Source of the DNA: Streptomyces sp. NBC_01481
GTDB taxonomy: Bacteria > Actinomycetota > Actinomycetes > Streptomycetales > Streptomycetaceae
Assembly: GCF_026339995.1 (NCBI RefSeq)
Contig: NZ_JAPEPT010000002.1
Span: 124,001-188,000, forward strand
Direction: 5' to 3'
Length of the DNA: 64,000 nt
The notes under the pieces were generated by a model. The model did no database searches, was not told where the DNA came from, and saw nothing but the letters and a program-made list of their open reading frames with translations. Position 1 is the first letter of the stretch. Each line of letters begins with the position of its first letter. Of this stretch, positions 9,333 to 19,170 are shown piece by piece. The position numbers and the translations under genes were made by a program.

Positions 9333-10916
9333 TCAATGCTTGCGCTCCAGCGTGGCGCGCGGGTCGCCCGCGCGTGGTTCCTTGGAGGTGTACTGGACGC
9401 GGGCTCCGTCCAGTCGCAGCTTGACCGTGTGCGTGCCGGGCGTGCACTTGGTGCCCGGCTTTCCGCTCGACCTGCCGTCGGCGACCAGCTCCTTGGGGGT
9501 CACGCCGCGCAGCACGAGATTGTCCTCGCAGGAGAGGTTGCCCAGCGCGTCGAACTGGCTGACCGTGCCGAACTTCGCGCCCGTCCTCCCCGCGCGGATG
9601 GCGACCGAGAAGGTCCCGGCCTCCAGTTCGCTGCCCGCGAAGCTGACCTTGAAGGGGCCCTCCCAGGTGCCGATGAAGGCCTTCGGCACCTTCTTCACCT
9701 TCTCGGTCGCCGACGGGGAGTGGCCGGCCGAGTCGTTGGCCTTGTCGGTGCCCGTGCCCGGCCACAGGTCGAAGAGGAATCCGCCGCCCACCGTGACCGC
9801 GGCCAGTGCCGCGGCCACCGTCAGCGTCACCGTGCAGCTCACCTTCCTGCGGGGGCGCGCGGGCGGCGGGCTCTCCAGTGGGCTCCCCTGGGTGTGCGGC
9901 GGCGCGTCCTGGGGAGCCACCGCCGAAGCGGGCGGCGTCACCGGTTCGACCGGCGGCCCGAAGGTCCCGATCGCCGGGCTGCTGAACGCCACCGGCCCCG
10001 ACGCACGCGGGTCCGCCGGTGCCGGCTCCAGGTTCAGCAGGCTCACCGCCGACCGGCTGACCTGCTCCACCAGCGGGCCGGGCAGCCAGCCCGCGCCGAC
10101 CAGCGAGGCCGCCCCGCCCGGGGCCAGCCTGTAGGCGATCTGCGCGGGCGCGGGCCGCGCGGCCGGGTCCTTGGCCAGGCAGTCGGCGACCAGCTCCCGC
10201 AAGTCGCCTTCCAGGAAGCCCAGTTCGGGCTCCTCGTGCACCACTTTGTAGAGCAGCGCGGCCGACGAGTCGCCCGGGAAGGGCGCAGCACCCGTTGCCG
10301 CGTACGCCAGCACCGCGCCCAGCGAGAACACGTCGGCCGCGCCGGTGACGCCCCTGCCGAGGATCTGCTCCGGCGACATATAGCCCGGCGAGCCGACCGA
10401 GACCCCGGTTGAGGTGAGCGAGGCGGTGCCGTCCGTGGCACGGGCGATCCCGAAGTCGATCAGCCGCGGTCCGTCGAGCGTGAGCAGCACATTGGACGGC
10501 TTCACGTCCCGGTGCACCAGTTCGAGGCCGTGTACGGCCACCAGCGCCTCGGCGAGCCCCGCGCCCAGCACCCGTACCGCGTGCGCGGGCAGCGGACCGT
10601 GCTCGGTGATCGCCTGCGACAGCGCGGGACCGGCCACGTAACCCGTGGCCACCCAGGGCACGGTCGCCTCCGGGTCGGCGTCGAGGACCGGCGCCGTCCA
10701 CTGGCCGCCGACGCGGCGGGCCGCCTCCACCTCACGCCGGAACCGCGCCCGGAACTCCTCGTCGAGCGCGAAGTGCGGATGGACCACCTTCACCGCGACC
10801 GTGCGGCCGCCGGCGCTGCGCCCGAGATAGACGCGGCCCATTCCGCCCGCCCCCAGCCGTCCGAGCAGCCGGTACGCCCCGATGCTCTGCGGCTCGCCCG
10901 GATCCAGCGGCTGCAT
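9333..10916 (-). CDS. Membrane Ser/Thr protein kinase (Hanks/PknB type)
   Basis: Protein of 527 residues. Residues about 14-270 are a eukaryotic-type kinase with the glycine loop G-R-L-G-A-G-G-M-G, Lys43 in A-V-K, H-R-D at 135-137 and D-F-G at 154-156. A Pro-rich linker, one membrane segment near residue 365 (T-V-A-A-A-L-A-A-V) and an extracellular domain of about 135 residues follow, giving the layout of a transmembrane receptor kinase. The ATG at 10916 places the kinase domain at the N-terminus. Its ligand and targets are unknown. It lies upstream of mqnC in the same direction, separated by 92 bases. Confidence 0.9.
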   Translation of the reverse strand: MQPLDPGEPQSIGAYRLLGRLGAGGMGRVYLGRSAGGRTVAVKVVHPHFALDEEFRARFRREVEAARRVGGQWTAPVLDADPEATVPWVATGYVAGPALSQAITEHGPLPAHAVRVLGAGLAEALVAVHGLELVHRDVKPSNVLLTLDGPRLIDFGIARATDGTASLTSTGVSVGSPGYMSPEQILGRGVTGAADVFSLGAVLAYAATGAAPFPGDSSAALLYKVVHEEPELGFLEGDLRELVADCLAKDPAARPAPAQIAYRLAPGGAASLVGAGWLPGPLVEQVSRSAVSLLNLEPAPADPRASGPVAFSSPAIGTFGPPVEPVTPPASAVAPQDAPPHTQGSPLESPPPARPRRKVSCTVTLTVAAALAAVTVGGGFLFDLWPGTGTDKANDSAGHSPSATEKVKKVPKAFIGTWEGPFKVSFAGSELEAGTFSVAIRAGRTGAKFGTVSQFDALGNLSCEDNLVLRGVTPKELVADGRSSGKPGTKCTPGTHTVKLRLDGARVQYTSKEPRAGDPRATLERKH

Positions 10917-11059
10917 CTGTACTCCCCCGATTGCCCTTGCCCTGACGGCCCTTGCCTGCTGTGACTCCTCAGCGTAGGGGGCGCCGTGTCGGGCATCACG
11001 AGGATTCGCGCCGCCCGGCAGCCAACCGAACCGGGCCTGACGCCATCTCCCTGCGTGTA

Positions 11060-11219
11060 GGGGGTGTCTTCCGGATCTTGCCGGGCTCGCGGGCCCTGGC
11101 ACGCACATCTGCTGCGTTGTCGTCAGTCGCCGACGCTCCGCGTGGGCTCCTTCCTCCGCCTTGCACCTGCACGCACCAGACCCCGCTCGCTGATCCGGCC
11201 TGATCCAGAAGACACCCCC
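11060..11219 (+). mobile_element. MITE-like inverted-repeat element, copy A
   Basis: Ends are GGGGGTGTCTTCCGGATC at the left and the reverse complement of GGGGGTGTCTTCTGGATC at the right, matching at 17 of 18 positions. A TA dinucleotide flanks each end (11058-11059 and 11220-11221), as expected of a TA target duplication. The interior holds the shared core (CGGGCTC..GGCCCTGGCACG, AGACCCCGCTC and CTGATCCGGCCTGATC) also found in copies B, C and D. There is no transposase. It fills most of the 373-base gap between the kinase and esterase genes; the rest of that gap shows nothing recognisable. Confidence 0.75.
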
Positions 11220-11289
11220 TAAATCACACCGCTTGTCCGAAAGCCGCCTGTGCCGCGACGCCTCGGCCAGAATCCCTCGGAGTCCGTCC

Positions 11290-12351
11290 ATGAAACGCCT
11301 GCCCAAAGCCCTCATAGCCGCCGTCGTCCTCGGCTCTGTCGCGCTCGGCTCGTACGCGCTCGGCGCGGGCTGGTGGGAGGAGGGCGAGCCGCTCACCTTC
11401 GACGGCCCCACCGCAGCAGCCCCCAGGCAGCCGGGCGGCGCCCAGGACAGCGGCACGGGCGACAAGGCGGCCGACGAGGCCGCCGCCAAGACGCTGATGC
11501 CGACCGGCCCGAAGGCCACGTTCACCACCCAGAACAGCCTGGACGACGGCACCAAGATCGGCGTCACCACGCTGGAGGGCAAGAAGTCCGGCTTCCAGGG
11601 CAAGGTGTGGGTCTGGGCCCCCAAGGAGTACTTCGACCCCAAGTACGCCAACAGCGGTTTCCCCGTGCTGATCGCGCTGCCCGGCGGCAACGGCTACCCC
11701 AAGAACTACTGGATGGGCACCGACCTCAAGCTGCAGAGCAGCATCAGCAAGTGGTCGCAGGAGGGCAAGAGCCTGCCCTTCATCGTGGTCATGCCGGTGC
11801 TCAACCCGGACGCGAAGTACTACTACGACGGCAGTGACATACCGGGGCAGCCGAAGATGGGCACCTGGATGACCGAGGACGTCCCCGACTTCGTGAAGGC
11901 CAACTTCCGTACCTTCAAGTCCCGGGACGGCTGGGCCTTCATGGGCTCCTCGTCCGGCGCGTTCGTCGGCCTGAAGTCGGTGCTCCAGCGCCCGGACAAG
12001 TTCAAGGCCGTGATCGCCTCCGGCCCCGACACCGTCCCGGACTCACCCCTGTGGGCGGGCCACGAGTCCAAGCGGCAGGCCAACAACCCGGAGAAGCTCG
12101 CCAAGGCCCTGGCCGCCAAGCCCGACACCAAGGCCAACGACGTCTATCTGGCCTTCCAGATAGGCACCAAGGAGCGCGGGGTCAAAAGCCTCAAGAGCTT
12201 CATCCGTGACTACTGCAAGGGCCCGGTCAAGAGCCGCCTGCAGGTCATCCAGGACGGCGAGCACAACGCCAAGACGTACGTGAAGGGCATGGGCGACGGA
12301 TCCATCCAGTGGATCAGCGAGCACATGCAGGCCCCCATACCCGCGTCCTAG
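11290..12351 (+). CDS. Secreted or membrane-anchored esterase (esterase D / antigen 85-like alpha/beta hydrolase)
   Basis: Protein of 353 residues. The N-terminus K-R-L-P-K followed by a hydrophobic run to about residue 25 is a signal peptide or anchor, and a Pro/Gly/Asp-rich stretch leads to the hydrolase domain. The nucleophile elbow is G-S-S-S-G-A-F, the oxyanion region P-G-G-N-G-Y lies upstream, and the C-terminal D-G-E-H-N-A-K gives the likely catalytic His. The fold is that of the putative-esterase family that includes mycolyltransferases and feruloyl esterases. The ATG at 11290 begins the signal sequence; a TTG at 11233 is in frame. Confidence 0.82.
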   Translation: MKRLPKALIAAVVLGSVALGSYALGAGWWEEGEPLTFDGPTAAAPRQPGGAQDSGTGDKAADEAAAKTLMPTGPKATFTTQNSLDDGTKIGVTTLEGKKSGFQGKVWVWAPKEYFDPKYANSGFPVLIALPGGNGYPKNYWMGTDLKLQSSISKWSQEGKSLPFIVVMPVLNPDAKYYYDGSDIPGQPKMGTWMTEDVPDFVKANFRTFKSRDGWAFMGSSSGAFVGLKSVLQRPDKFKAVIASGPDTVPDSPLWAGHESKRQANNPEKLAKALAAKPDTKANDVYLAFQIGTKERGVKSLKSFIRDYCKGPVKSRLQVIQDGEHNAKTYVKGMGDGSIQWISEHMQAPIPAS

Positions 12352-12358
12352 CCGAGCA

Positions 12359-12372
12359 GCCTCCCAGGAGGC
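12359..12372. terminator. Small bidirectional hairpin
   Basis: GCCTCC-CA-GGAGGC, a 6-bp perfect stem located between the convergent stops at 12351 and 12382. There is no T-tract and the stem is short, so terminator function is inferred mainly from position. Confidence 0.4.
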
Positions 12373-12381
12373 GAACAGCGG

Positions 12382-13266
<885 letters not shown>

Positions 13267-13405
13267 CTAGACCTGTGACGCGCGGGCGGCCCCGTCGGGG
13301 GCCGGGCGCGCCCCTCCCGAGCTGCAATTCGTCAGCGGATCATGATCCTTTCAAACGTCCGGGTGACGTGATCTTTCCCTCTACCGCTGCGCACACGCTG
13401 CGTGC

Positions 13406-13540
13406 TAGGCTCGACGCAAGTTGCAGTTTGGTTTCCCTTGCAGTACAGAGCCTGCGGAGCATGTAACCCGCAGGCTTTTGTAGTTTTCAGACTTCTTGCA
13501 GGTTCTGGAGCAGGGCAACCCTTTGGCCCAAGGAGGGCTT
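13406..13540 (+). promoter_or_regulatory. Structured 5' leader of the cold-shock gene
   Basis: A TAGGCT at 13406-13411 is a reasonable -10 box, although no good -35 is seen. The leader then has three copies of TTGCAG (13421, 13438 and 13496), a terminator-like hairpin between the second and third copies, and a strong AAGGAGGG ribosome site just before the ATG. CCCTT at about 13519 could pair with part of that ribosome site. This layout suggests leader-based control, such as attenuation or an RNA thermometer, which is an inference. Confidence 0.55.
13449..13479 (+). terminator. Intrinsic terminator/attenuator inside the csp leader
   Basis: AGCCTGCGG (13449-13457) pairs perfectly with CCGCAGGCT (13468-13476), with a 10-base loop and TTTT directly after, then a second TTTT at 13483. 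It lies 62 bases before the cold-shock start and therefore would cut short the csp transcript unless the stem is prevented from forming. Confidence 0.6.
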
Positions 13541-13744
13541 ATGGCTACCGGAACCGTCAAGTGGTTCAACGCTGAAAAGGGCTTCGGCTTCATCGCCCAG
13601 GACGGCGGCGGCCCGGATGTCTTCGTCCACTACTCCGCGATCAACGCGTCTGGTTTCCGCTCCCTCGAGGAGAACCAGGTCGTGAACTTCGACGTCACTC
13701 AGGGCCCGAAGGGCCCGCAGGCGGAGAACGTCACCCCGGCCTAG
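13541..13744 (+). CDS. Cold-shock protein (CspA/SC7.0 family)
   Basis: Protein of 67 residues with the single-stranded nucleic acid-binding cold-shock fold. RNP1 is K-G-F-G-F-I (residues 13-18) and RNP2 is V-F-V-H-Y (27-31). Length and sequence are standard for Streptomyces cold-shock proteins, which act as RNA chaperones and transcription antiterminators. The ATG follows AAGGAGGG by 5 bases. The long leader with a hairpin suggests post-transcriptional control, and a strong terminator follows. Confidence 0.95.
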   Translation: MATGTVKWFNAEKGFGFIAQDGGGPDVFVHYSAINASGFRSLEENQVVNFDVTQGPKGPQAENVTPA

Positions 13745-13785
13745 TCAGCCACGGGTCGGCGATCGCGCACGACTTAGCAGTACCA

Positions 13786-13826
13786 AGGAGCCCCGTTCCG
13801 TACGGACCGGGGCTCCTGCCTTTATT
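13786..13826 (+). terminator. Intrinsic terminator after csp
   Basis: AGGAGCCCCG (13786-13795) pairs with CGGGGCTCCT (13808-13817), with an inner CCGTACGG in the loop, followed by GCCTTTATTT. A 10-bp perfect GC-rich stem with a T-rich tail is a good factor-independent terminator for the 13541 gene. Confidence 0.85.
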
Positions 13827-13892
13827 TCGATGGAGACGCCCTCCTCCCGCCTCCTACAGTGACCGGACCCGATGTCGTCACGGAGAGCGGTC

Positions 13893-15587
13893 ATGCGAGT
13901 CCACTACCCCCGCACACCACATCTCCCGTGGTCGCCGGGGGCCGCGTCGGACGACGTACGAGCCGGTGATCTTTCGCCTCTGCACGGCCGGGACGTCGTG
14001 GTCACCGAGAAGCTCGACGGGGAGAACACCACCCTCTACGCCGACGGGCTCCACGCCCGGTCGCTGGACTCCGCACACCATCCCTCGCGGGCCTGGGTCA
14101 AAGCTCTGCAGAGCCGGATCGGGACACAGATCCCGCGGGGGTGGCGGGTGTGCGGCGAAAACCTCTACGCGCGGCACTCGATCGCCTACGAGGACCTGGA
14201 GAGCTGGTTCTACGGCTTCTCCATCTGGGACGGCGACGGCCGTTGCCTGGACTGGGACCGGACCGTCCGCTTTCTGCGGCGGCTGGGTGTTCCCGTGCCG
14301 CGGGTGCTGTGGCGGGGTGTCTTCGACGAGCGCGCACTGCGCGCGCTGCGGCTGGACACCGCGCGGCAGGAGGGCTACGTCGTACGGACCGTGGAGGGCT
14401 TCGGCCAGGACGAGTTCGGGCAGCGGGTGGCCAAGTGGGTGCGCGGCGGTCACGTGCAGACCGATACGCACTGGATGCACGCCGCGGTCGTCGAGAACGC
14501 GCTGAGCCCGAAGGCCGCGCTGTGGGCGGTGCGTTCGGGAGCCACCGCTGACGGGGAGTCCCTGTCGGCGGCGGTCGGCTTCGCTCCGCGGGACCCGGCC
14601 GCCGCCCGGGCCGCCGTCGCCGAGGTGTCGGCGAGGCTCGATGCGCTGGGCCGGTCCGGGGACGCGCGGCTGGCGGGCGTCCTGGCCGCGCTGCTGCACG
14701 GAACACGCCGGGGCTCGCTCGCCGGCCGGCTGGTGGCCCCGCTGGGCATGCCGCTCGCGCGGCAGGTCGCCGACCTGGTCGGGCTGCACCCGAATCTCCA
14801 CCGGCCTTATCCGGACGAGGACCGCCGGACCGGTCTTGTACGGATGTCGTTCGCCGCCGACCTGGGCGTGCTGCACGCCGTTGCGGGAGCGGTGGCGGCG
14901 GACAACGCGGGGCGCGAGCAGGTCGACTGGTCCGCGCTGTACGCCGAGGACGCCGGACTGCTGGGCGGGGCGGAGGTGCCGGCGGGACTGCGGGAGGCGT
15001 TCGCCGACCTGGACACGGAGCCCGCCGACCGCTGCCGGGCCGAGGCGCGGGAAGCGTACGCGCAGGGGCGGATCCGGACCGTCGACGAGGCCGTCGCGGC
15101 GACCTGGCGGTGGCGGAACGGGGACTTCCCGCGGCTGATCCACCTGGTCGGCCCTTCGGGCAGCGGGAAGAGCACCTTCGCGCGCGGCCTGCGGGGAGTC
15201 GACGCGTACGTGTCACTCGACGAACTGCGCGAGGCCCGCGGCTCGCGCGCGGACCAGCGCGCCAACGGGGACGTGCTGCGCGCGGGCCTCGACCGGCTCG
15301 ACACCGCACTGGCCGCGGGCGGGACCGTGGTGTGGGACGCCACCTCGCTCAACCCGCACCAGCGTTCCCTGGTGCACTCGGTCGCGCACCGTCGCGATGC
15401 GCTGACCACGCACGCCGTGGTGCTCGTCGACGAAGATGAACTGGTCCGGCGCAACACGGTGCGGCCGCATCCCGTGCCGCCCGACGTGCTCACCGCGCAG
15501 CTGCACCGGTTCGTGCCGCCCTACCCCGGCCAGGCGCATCGCACCTGGTACATCGGGCCGGGCGGAACAGTCGAGGAGGCGGTCTAG
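13893..15587 (+). CDS. RNA ligase fused to polynucleotide kinase
   Basis: Protein of 564 residues, predicted to seal and phosphorylate broken RNA. Residues about 1-215 are an ATP-dependent RNA ligase: nucleophile Lys40 in E-K-L-D-G (motif I), G-E-N at 88-90, F-Y-G-F-S-I-W-D at 106-113, E-G-Y-V-V-R at 160-165 (motif IV) and K-W-V-R at 181-184 (motif V). Residues about 230-400 are helical. Residues about 414-564 are a T4-Pnk-like kinase with Walker [10 protein letters not shown] (420-428). No phosphatase domain is seen. The ATG at 13893 has GGAGAG 5 bases upstream; an ATG at 13872 lacks a site. The next gene overlaps by one base (TAGTG), so the two products are made together. Confidence 0.88.
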   Translation: MRVHYPRTPHLPWSPGAASDDVRAGDLSPLHGRDVVVTEKLDGENTTLYADGLHARSLDSAHHPSRAWVKALQSRIGTQIPRGWRVCGENLYARHSIAYEDLESWFYGFSIWDGDGRCLDWDRTVRFLRRLGVPVPRVLWRGVFDERALRALRLDTARQEGYVVRTVEGFGQDEFGQRVAKWVRGGHVQTDTHWMHAAVVENALSPKAALWAVRSGATADGESLSAAVGFAPRDPAAARAAVAEVSARLDALGRSGDARLAGVLAALLHGTRRGSLAGRLVAPLGMPLARQVADLVGLHPNLHRPYPDEDRRTGLVRMSFAADLGVLHAVAGAVAADNAGREQVDWSALYAEDAGLLGGAEVPAGLREAFADLDTEPADRCRAEAREAYAQGRIRTVDEAVAATWRWRNGDFPRLIHLVGPSGSGKSTFARGLRGVDAYVSLDELREARGSRADQRANGDVLRAGLDRLDTALAAGGTVVWDATSLNPHQRSLVHSVAHRRDALTTHAVVLVDEDELVRRNTVRPHPVPPDVLTAQLHRFVPPYPGQAHRTWYIGPGGTVEEAV

Positions 15588-18472
15588 TGCGTACGAGCGA
15601 CGAGATCTATCACCGCGTCCGCTGGGACGCGCGCTTCGACCCGGCCAGGTTCGTGATCGGGATCAACCAGCGCGGGGCCGCCCCCAAGCGGATCCCGCTG
15701 CCCGCCTTCGTCCCCGGGGGCGACATCCCGTGGCACCGGGTGCTGTTCTTCGAGGCGGACGGCGAGGTGGTCTGGGACCGGGCGACCGGGGTGGACCGGA
15801 TCGACACCTCTGACGCGGGCCGGGCACGTGACCCGCGCCTCCTGCGCGCGCCGTTCTTCACGGCCGGGACGCCGCACGCGTGGGACCCGGCGACGGAACG
15901 GTGGCGGCCCGCTGACGGGTGGCGGCATGCGGGCGGCGCATCCCGGGCTCCCGCGCCGGCCGGGAGGAGTCTGCGCGTACTGACGTGGAACACGCTGTGG
16001 GACCGGTACGACAGCCAGCGCATCGACACCGCCCGGCGCAGGCCCCTGCTGCTCGCTGCCCTGGAGGAAGCGGACGCGGACGTCATCGCACTCCAGGAGG
16101 TCGAACCCGCGCTGCTCGCCCTGCTCCTGCGGGCACCGTGGGTCCGCGCGGGCTACACCCTGGGCACCGACGCGGGCGGCAAGGACGTCGACGACTGCGG
16201 GCTGCTGCTGCTCAGCCGACTGCCCGTACGGGAGGCGGGACGGCACGAGTTCGGACCGCACAAAGCCGTCACGGCCATCACCTTGGAGACCGGCTCCGGC
16301 CCGCTCGTGGTGGCGGCGACCCATCTGAGCAGCGACCACTCCGAGGACGGCCCGGCCCGGCGGGAGGCCGAACTGGGCAGCCTCGCCGAGGGACTCGGCG
16401 GGATCGCCGGCGAGCTGATCCTGGTCGGTGACTTCAACGACGGCGGCGACGGACCGGCCGAAACGCTCGGGCTGCGGGACGCCTGGACTCAGCTGCACGG
16501 GCCGGACGACCGGACCCCCACCTTCGACCCCGGCGTCAATCCGCTGGCCGCGGTGTCCTCGCTGTCCGGCCGGGTCTCCCGGCTTGACCGGATCTTCCTG
16601 CGCGCGGGGCGGCTGCGGGCGACCCGGGCGGCCCTCCGGGGCGACGTGCCCAGCCCGGAAGGGCTGTACATATCTGATCATTACGGTGTGGAAGCGGACC
16701 TGACCGTCGGCGGGACCGAACCCGCCGACGACCTCGCCGAAGACAACCTCGTCGACGTCCTCGCCGTCGCGCCGACGCCGCGCACCGCCGTGGCCTGGAT
16801 TCCGCCCCAGGAGCTCTGGCCGTCGATCCAGCACATCCGCCAGGAGCACGACCGGCAGATCCACCGCTGGCCACCGCACGTGAACCTGCTGTTCGGTTTC
16901 GTACCGGAGTCCGACTTCGAACGGGCGGCCCCACTGCTCGCCGCGGCGACGGCCGGGACGGCGGCGTTCACCGCCCGTCTGGAGGGAGTGCGCTCCTTCC
17001 GGCACCGGGAGGACTCCACCGTCTGGCTCGACCCGGCGGCGGCCGACGCGGCGCCCTGGGCAGAACTGCACCGCGCCCTGGAACGGCGTTTTCCCCGCTG
17101 CGGGGGCCGTGCCCCGAGCTTCACCCCGCACCTCTCCCTGGGCCGGACCCGGGATCCGCACACGCTCGCCGCGCACTGCGCCGCCCTGCTCGACGGCATG
17201 CCGACGCGGGTGAGCGAGCTGGTGCTGCTCTCGCGGCGGGGCGACGGGCCGATGCGGCCGCGGGCGACGATCGCTCTGGGAACGGGCGAGGTGCGCTGGC
17301 TGCCGGACTCCCCCGAATCCCCCGCGCCCCTTGAAGCCGTCACGGCCGAGCCGGTCGCGGAGGACAGGATCACGCAGCACCTCTCCGAAGCACTGGGTGA
17401 GGGAGTCGTCCATGTCGTCGGATCGCGGCGCATGGGCTGCGCCCTGGCTGGAGCCGACCTGGATCTGGTGGCGGCGCTGCCGGGCTCCGTCGACATGGCG
17501 GACGTCCGGGCGCGCGTGACGGCCGCACTGCCGGACGCCACCCGGGTACGGGAGGTGACGGGCGCCCGGGTGCCCGGCCTGCGGCTGCGCGTCCATGACA
17601 TCGACGTGGACCTCGTGGTCGTCGGCACCGGGGCGCTCGATCCGGCCGAAGCGGTCGTACGGCGCGCCGAGTTGGGCGAGGCGGCCGCGATCGCGCTGAG
17701 CGCGGTGAGCGACGCGGACGCGGTACGGGCCGAAGTCGGCGCCGGCCATGCCGGGTTCGCCCGGCTGGCCAGGCAGGTGAAGGCGTGGGCGAAGGCACGC
17801 GGCCTCGACTCGGCACCCTTCGGCGGGCTCCCGGGCCTGGCCTGGTCGGTGCTCGCGGCCCGTACGGCACGCGAGTCGGCGGGCTCCAGCGACGCGGACA
17901 GGCTGCGTGACTTCTTCGGCACCTGGGCCGCCTGGGACTGGCGAGAACCAGTCGGCCTCGCGGATGCCGCTACGGGACCACAGGGTGCCCTGACCGTCAT
18001 GACCCCGACCGCGCCCGTCCGTACCTGCACCGGGCAGGTCACCGCCGGCTTCCGGAACCTGCTCACCGACGAGCTCTACCGAGCCTGGACCATTCTGGAG
18101 ACGGCCGCGGAAAGCGGCGCGGACCCCTGGCCCGAGCTGCTGTCACCGCCGCCCCTGCACCGGCGGCACGCCGCCTGGGCGACGGTGACCGTACGCCCGG
18201 GCCCGGACGGGGAGTTCGAGGAGACCCTGGGCCGCGTCCGGGGCCGCCTGCGCGCGCTGCTCACCGCCCTGGAGGACGCGGGGGCGGTGGACGCGCACGC
18301 CTGGCCCCGCCCGTACGAGACCGGCCCGAAGCTCGCGCGGTACGCGATCGGCCTCGGCCGCACGCCCCCGGACACGGCCCGGCTCGCCCGGATCGCCGAA
18401 GCGTGGGGCCGGGGCCTGCGCGCGGTCGACGTGGAGCGGGCGGAGTGCGGCGCGGTGCCGACCCTGCGCTGA
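15587..18472 (+). CDS. Four-domain RNA end-processing protein: MJ1316-like, EEP nuclease, 2H phosphoesterase, poly(A)/CCA-type nucleotidyltransferase
   Basis: Protein of 961 residues. Residues 5-75 resemble the MJ1316 (DUF504) domain, proposed to recognise cyclic phosphate RNA ends. Residues 127-375 are an endonuclease/exonuclease/phosphatase domain with N135, Q170-E171, G-D-F-N-D (281-285), D334-R-I-F and S-D-H-Y-G (363-367). Residues 395-560 are a 2H phosphoesterase with H-V-N-L (431) and H-L-S-L (515); the first motif has Asn where Thr/Ser is usual. Residues 585-950 are a nucleotidyltransferase with G612-S613, D624-x-D626 and D-I-D-V-D-L (671-676). All catalytic sites look intact. GTG start at 15587 overlaps the ligase stop. 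Together the two genes could repair RNA ends: open cyclic phosphate, trim, rephosphorylate, extend and ligate. Confidence 0.85.
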   Translation: MRTSDEIYHRVRWDARFDPARFVIGINQRGAAPKRIPLPAFVPGGDIPWHRVLFFEADGEVVWDRATGVDRIDTSDAGRARDPRLLRAPFFTAGTPHAWDPATERWRPADGWRHAGGASRAPAPAGRSLRVLTWNTLWDRYDSQRIDTARRRPLLLAALEEADADVIALQEVEPALLALLLRAPWVRAGYTLGTDAGGKDVDDCGLLLLSRLPVREAGRHEFGPHKAVTAITLETGSGPLVVAATHLSSDHSEDGPARREAELGSLAEGLGGIAGELILVGDFNDGGDGPAETLGLRDAWTQLHGPDDRTPTFDPGVNPLAAVSSLSGRVSRLDRIFLRAGRLRATRAALRGDVPSPEGLYISDHYGVEADLTVGGTEPADDLAEDNLVDVLAVAPTPRTAVAWIPPQELWPSIQHIRQEHDRQIHRWPPHVNLLFGFVPESDFERAAPLLAAATAGTAAFTARLEGVRSFRHREDSTVWLDPAAADAAPWAELHRALERRFPRCGGRAPSFTPHLSLGRTRDPHTLAAHCAALLDGMPTRVSELVLLSRRGDGPMRPRATIALGTGEVRWLPDSPESPAPLEAVTAEPVAEDRITQHLSEALGEGVVHVVGSRRMGCALAGADLDLVAALPGSVDMADVRARVTAALPDATRVREVTGARVPGLRLRVHDIDVDLVVVGTGALDPAEAVVRRAELGEAAAIALSAVSDADAVRAEVGAGHAGFARLARQVKAWAKARGLDSAPFGGLPGLAWSVLAARTARESAGSSDADRLRDFFGTWAAWDWREPVGLADAATGPQGALTVMTPTAPVRTCTGQVTAGFRNLLTDELYRAWTILETAAESGADPWPELLSPPPLHRRHAAWATVTVRPGPDGEFEETLGRVRGRLRALLTALEDAGAVDAHAWPRPYETGPKLARYAIGLGRTPPDTARLARIAEAWGRGLRAVDVERAECGAVPTLR

Positions 18473-18527
18473 TCCCGGCGGCGAACCGCCCCGCCTACCA
18501 TGGACGCACGAGACGGGAGGAGCGGCC

Positions 18528-18929
18528 GTGACCGAACGCAAACCCCCAGGTGTCAGCTTCGAATCGTGGGTCGACAAGCAGATCCGGGACGCTTCGGAGC
18601 GCGGGGACTTCAAGGATCTGCCCGGCTTCGGAAAGCCGCTCCCCGACGACACGGCCCCGTACGACGAACTGTGGTGGGTCAAGGGCAAGATGCACCGCGA
18701 GGGCGTCTCCGTCCTGCCGCCGACGCTGGCCTTGCGCAAGGAGGCGGAGGACGCGCGGGAGGCGGCGGGGCGGGCGGCGACGGAGTCCCAGGTGCGGCGG
18801 ATCCTCGCGGAGGTCAACGAGAAGATCGAGGCGGCGATCCGGAGGCCGCCGGCGGGGCCGCCGCTGGGGCTTGGGCCGTTCGACATCGACGCGGCGGTCC
18901 GCGAGTGGCGGGCGGGGCGGTTGGGTTAG
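18528..18929 (+). CDS. DUF1992 domain protein (DnaJ-C28-like)
   Basis: Protein of 133 residues made almost entirely of the DUF1992 domain, which is also found in DNAJC28-type proteins. The core is W-V-D-K-Q-I-R-D-A-x-x-R-G-x-F-x-x-L-P-G-x-G-K-P-L near the N-terminus. The molecular role is unknown. The GTG at 18528 follows GGAGGAGCGGCC. It starts 55 bases after the RNA-repair operon on the same strand and may be cotranscribed. A long inverted repeat follows. Confidence 0.82.
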   Translation: MTERKPPGVSFESWVDKQIRDASERGDFKDLPGFGKPLPDDTAPYDELWWVKGKMHREGVSVLPPTLALRKEAEDAREAAGRAATESQVRRILAEVNEKIEAAIRRPPAGPPLGLGPFDIDAAVREWRAGRLG

Positions 18930-18941
18930 GGGGTGCCCTGC

Positions 18942-19115
18942 GGGGCTTCTCCCCCACCCCGCCCCTTCCCGTAACCAGGGCTCCGCCCCGGACCCCGCTC
19001 CTCAATCGCCGGAGGGGCTGAATTATTCAGCCCGTCCGGCGTTTGAGGACACGCGCGAAGCGCGTACGGGGGTCTGGGGGCTTGCCCCCAGTTCGGGAAG
19101 GGGCGGGTAGGGGAC
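18942..19115. repeat. Streptomyces intergenic repeat, two units head to head
   Basis: Two copies of the same unit (core CAGCCCGTCCGGCGTTTGAG and CCAGTTCGGGAAGGGGCG) face each other around a centre at CTGAATTATTCAG, forming a very long imperfect palindrome. It fills the gap between the convergent stops at 18929 and 19171, so the folded RNA probably acts as a bidirectional terminator. A single related unit lies at 52.9 kb, also between convergent genes. Confidence 0.75.
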
Positions 19116-19170
19116 AAGGCCCGCCGCAGGCGAACCCGCACCCCGTCCACCCGCACCGCACCCGCCCCCC

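Noticed and set aside
8071..10134. Long plus-strand frame opposite mqnC and the kinase
   Set aside because: Shadow of minus-strand genes; composition rich in Arg, Val, Gly and no domain. The same holds for other long antisense frames, such as 20508-24569 and 28364-29887.
10952..11203. 83-residue plus-strand frame in the kinase-esterase gap
   Set aside because: Most of it is a translation of MITE copy A; no ribosome site.
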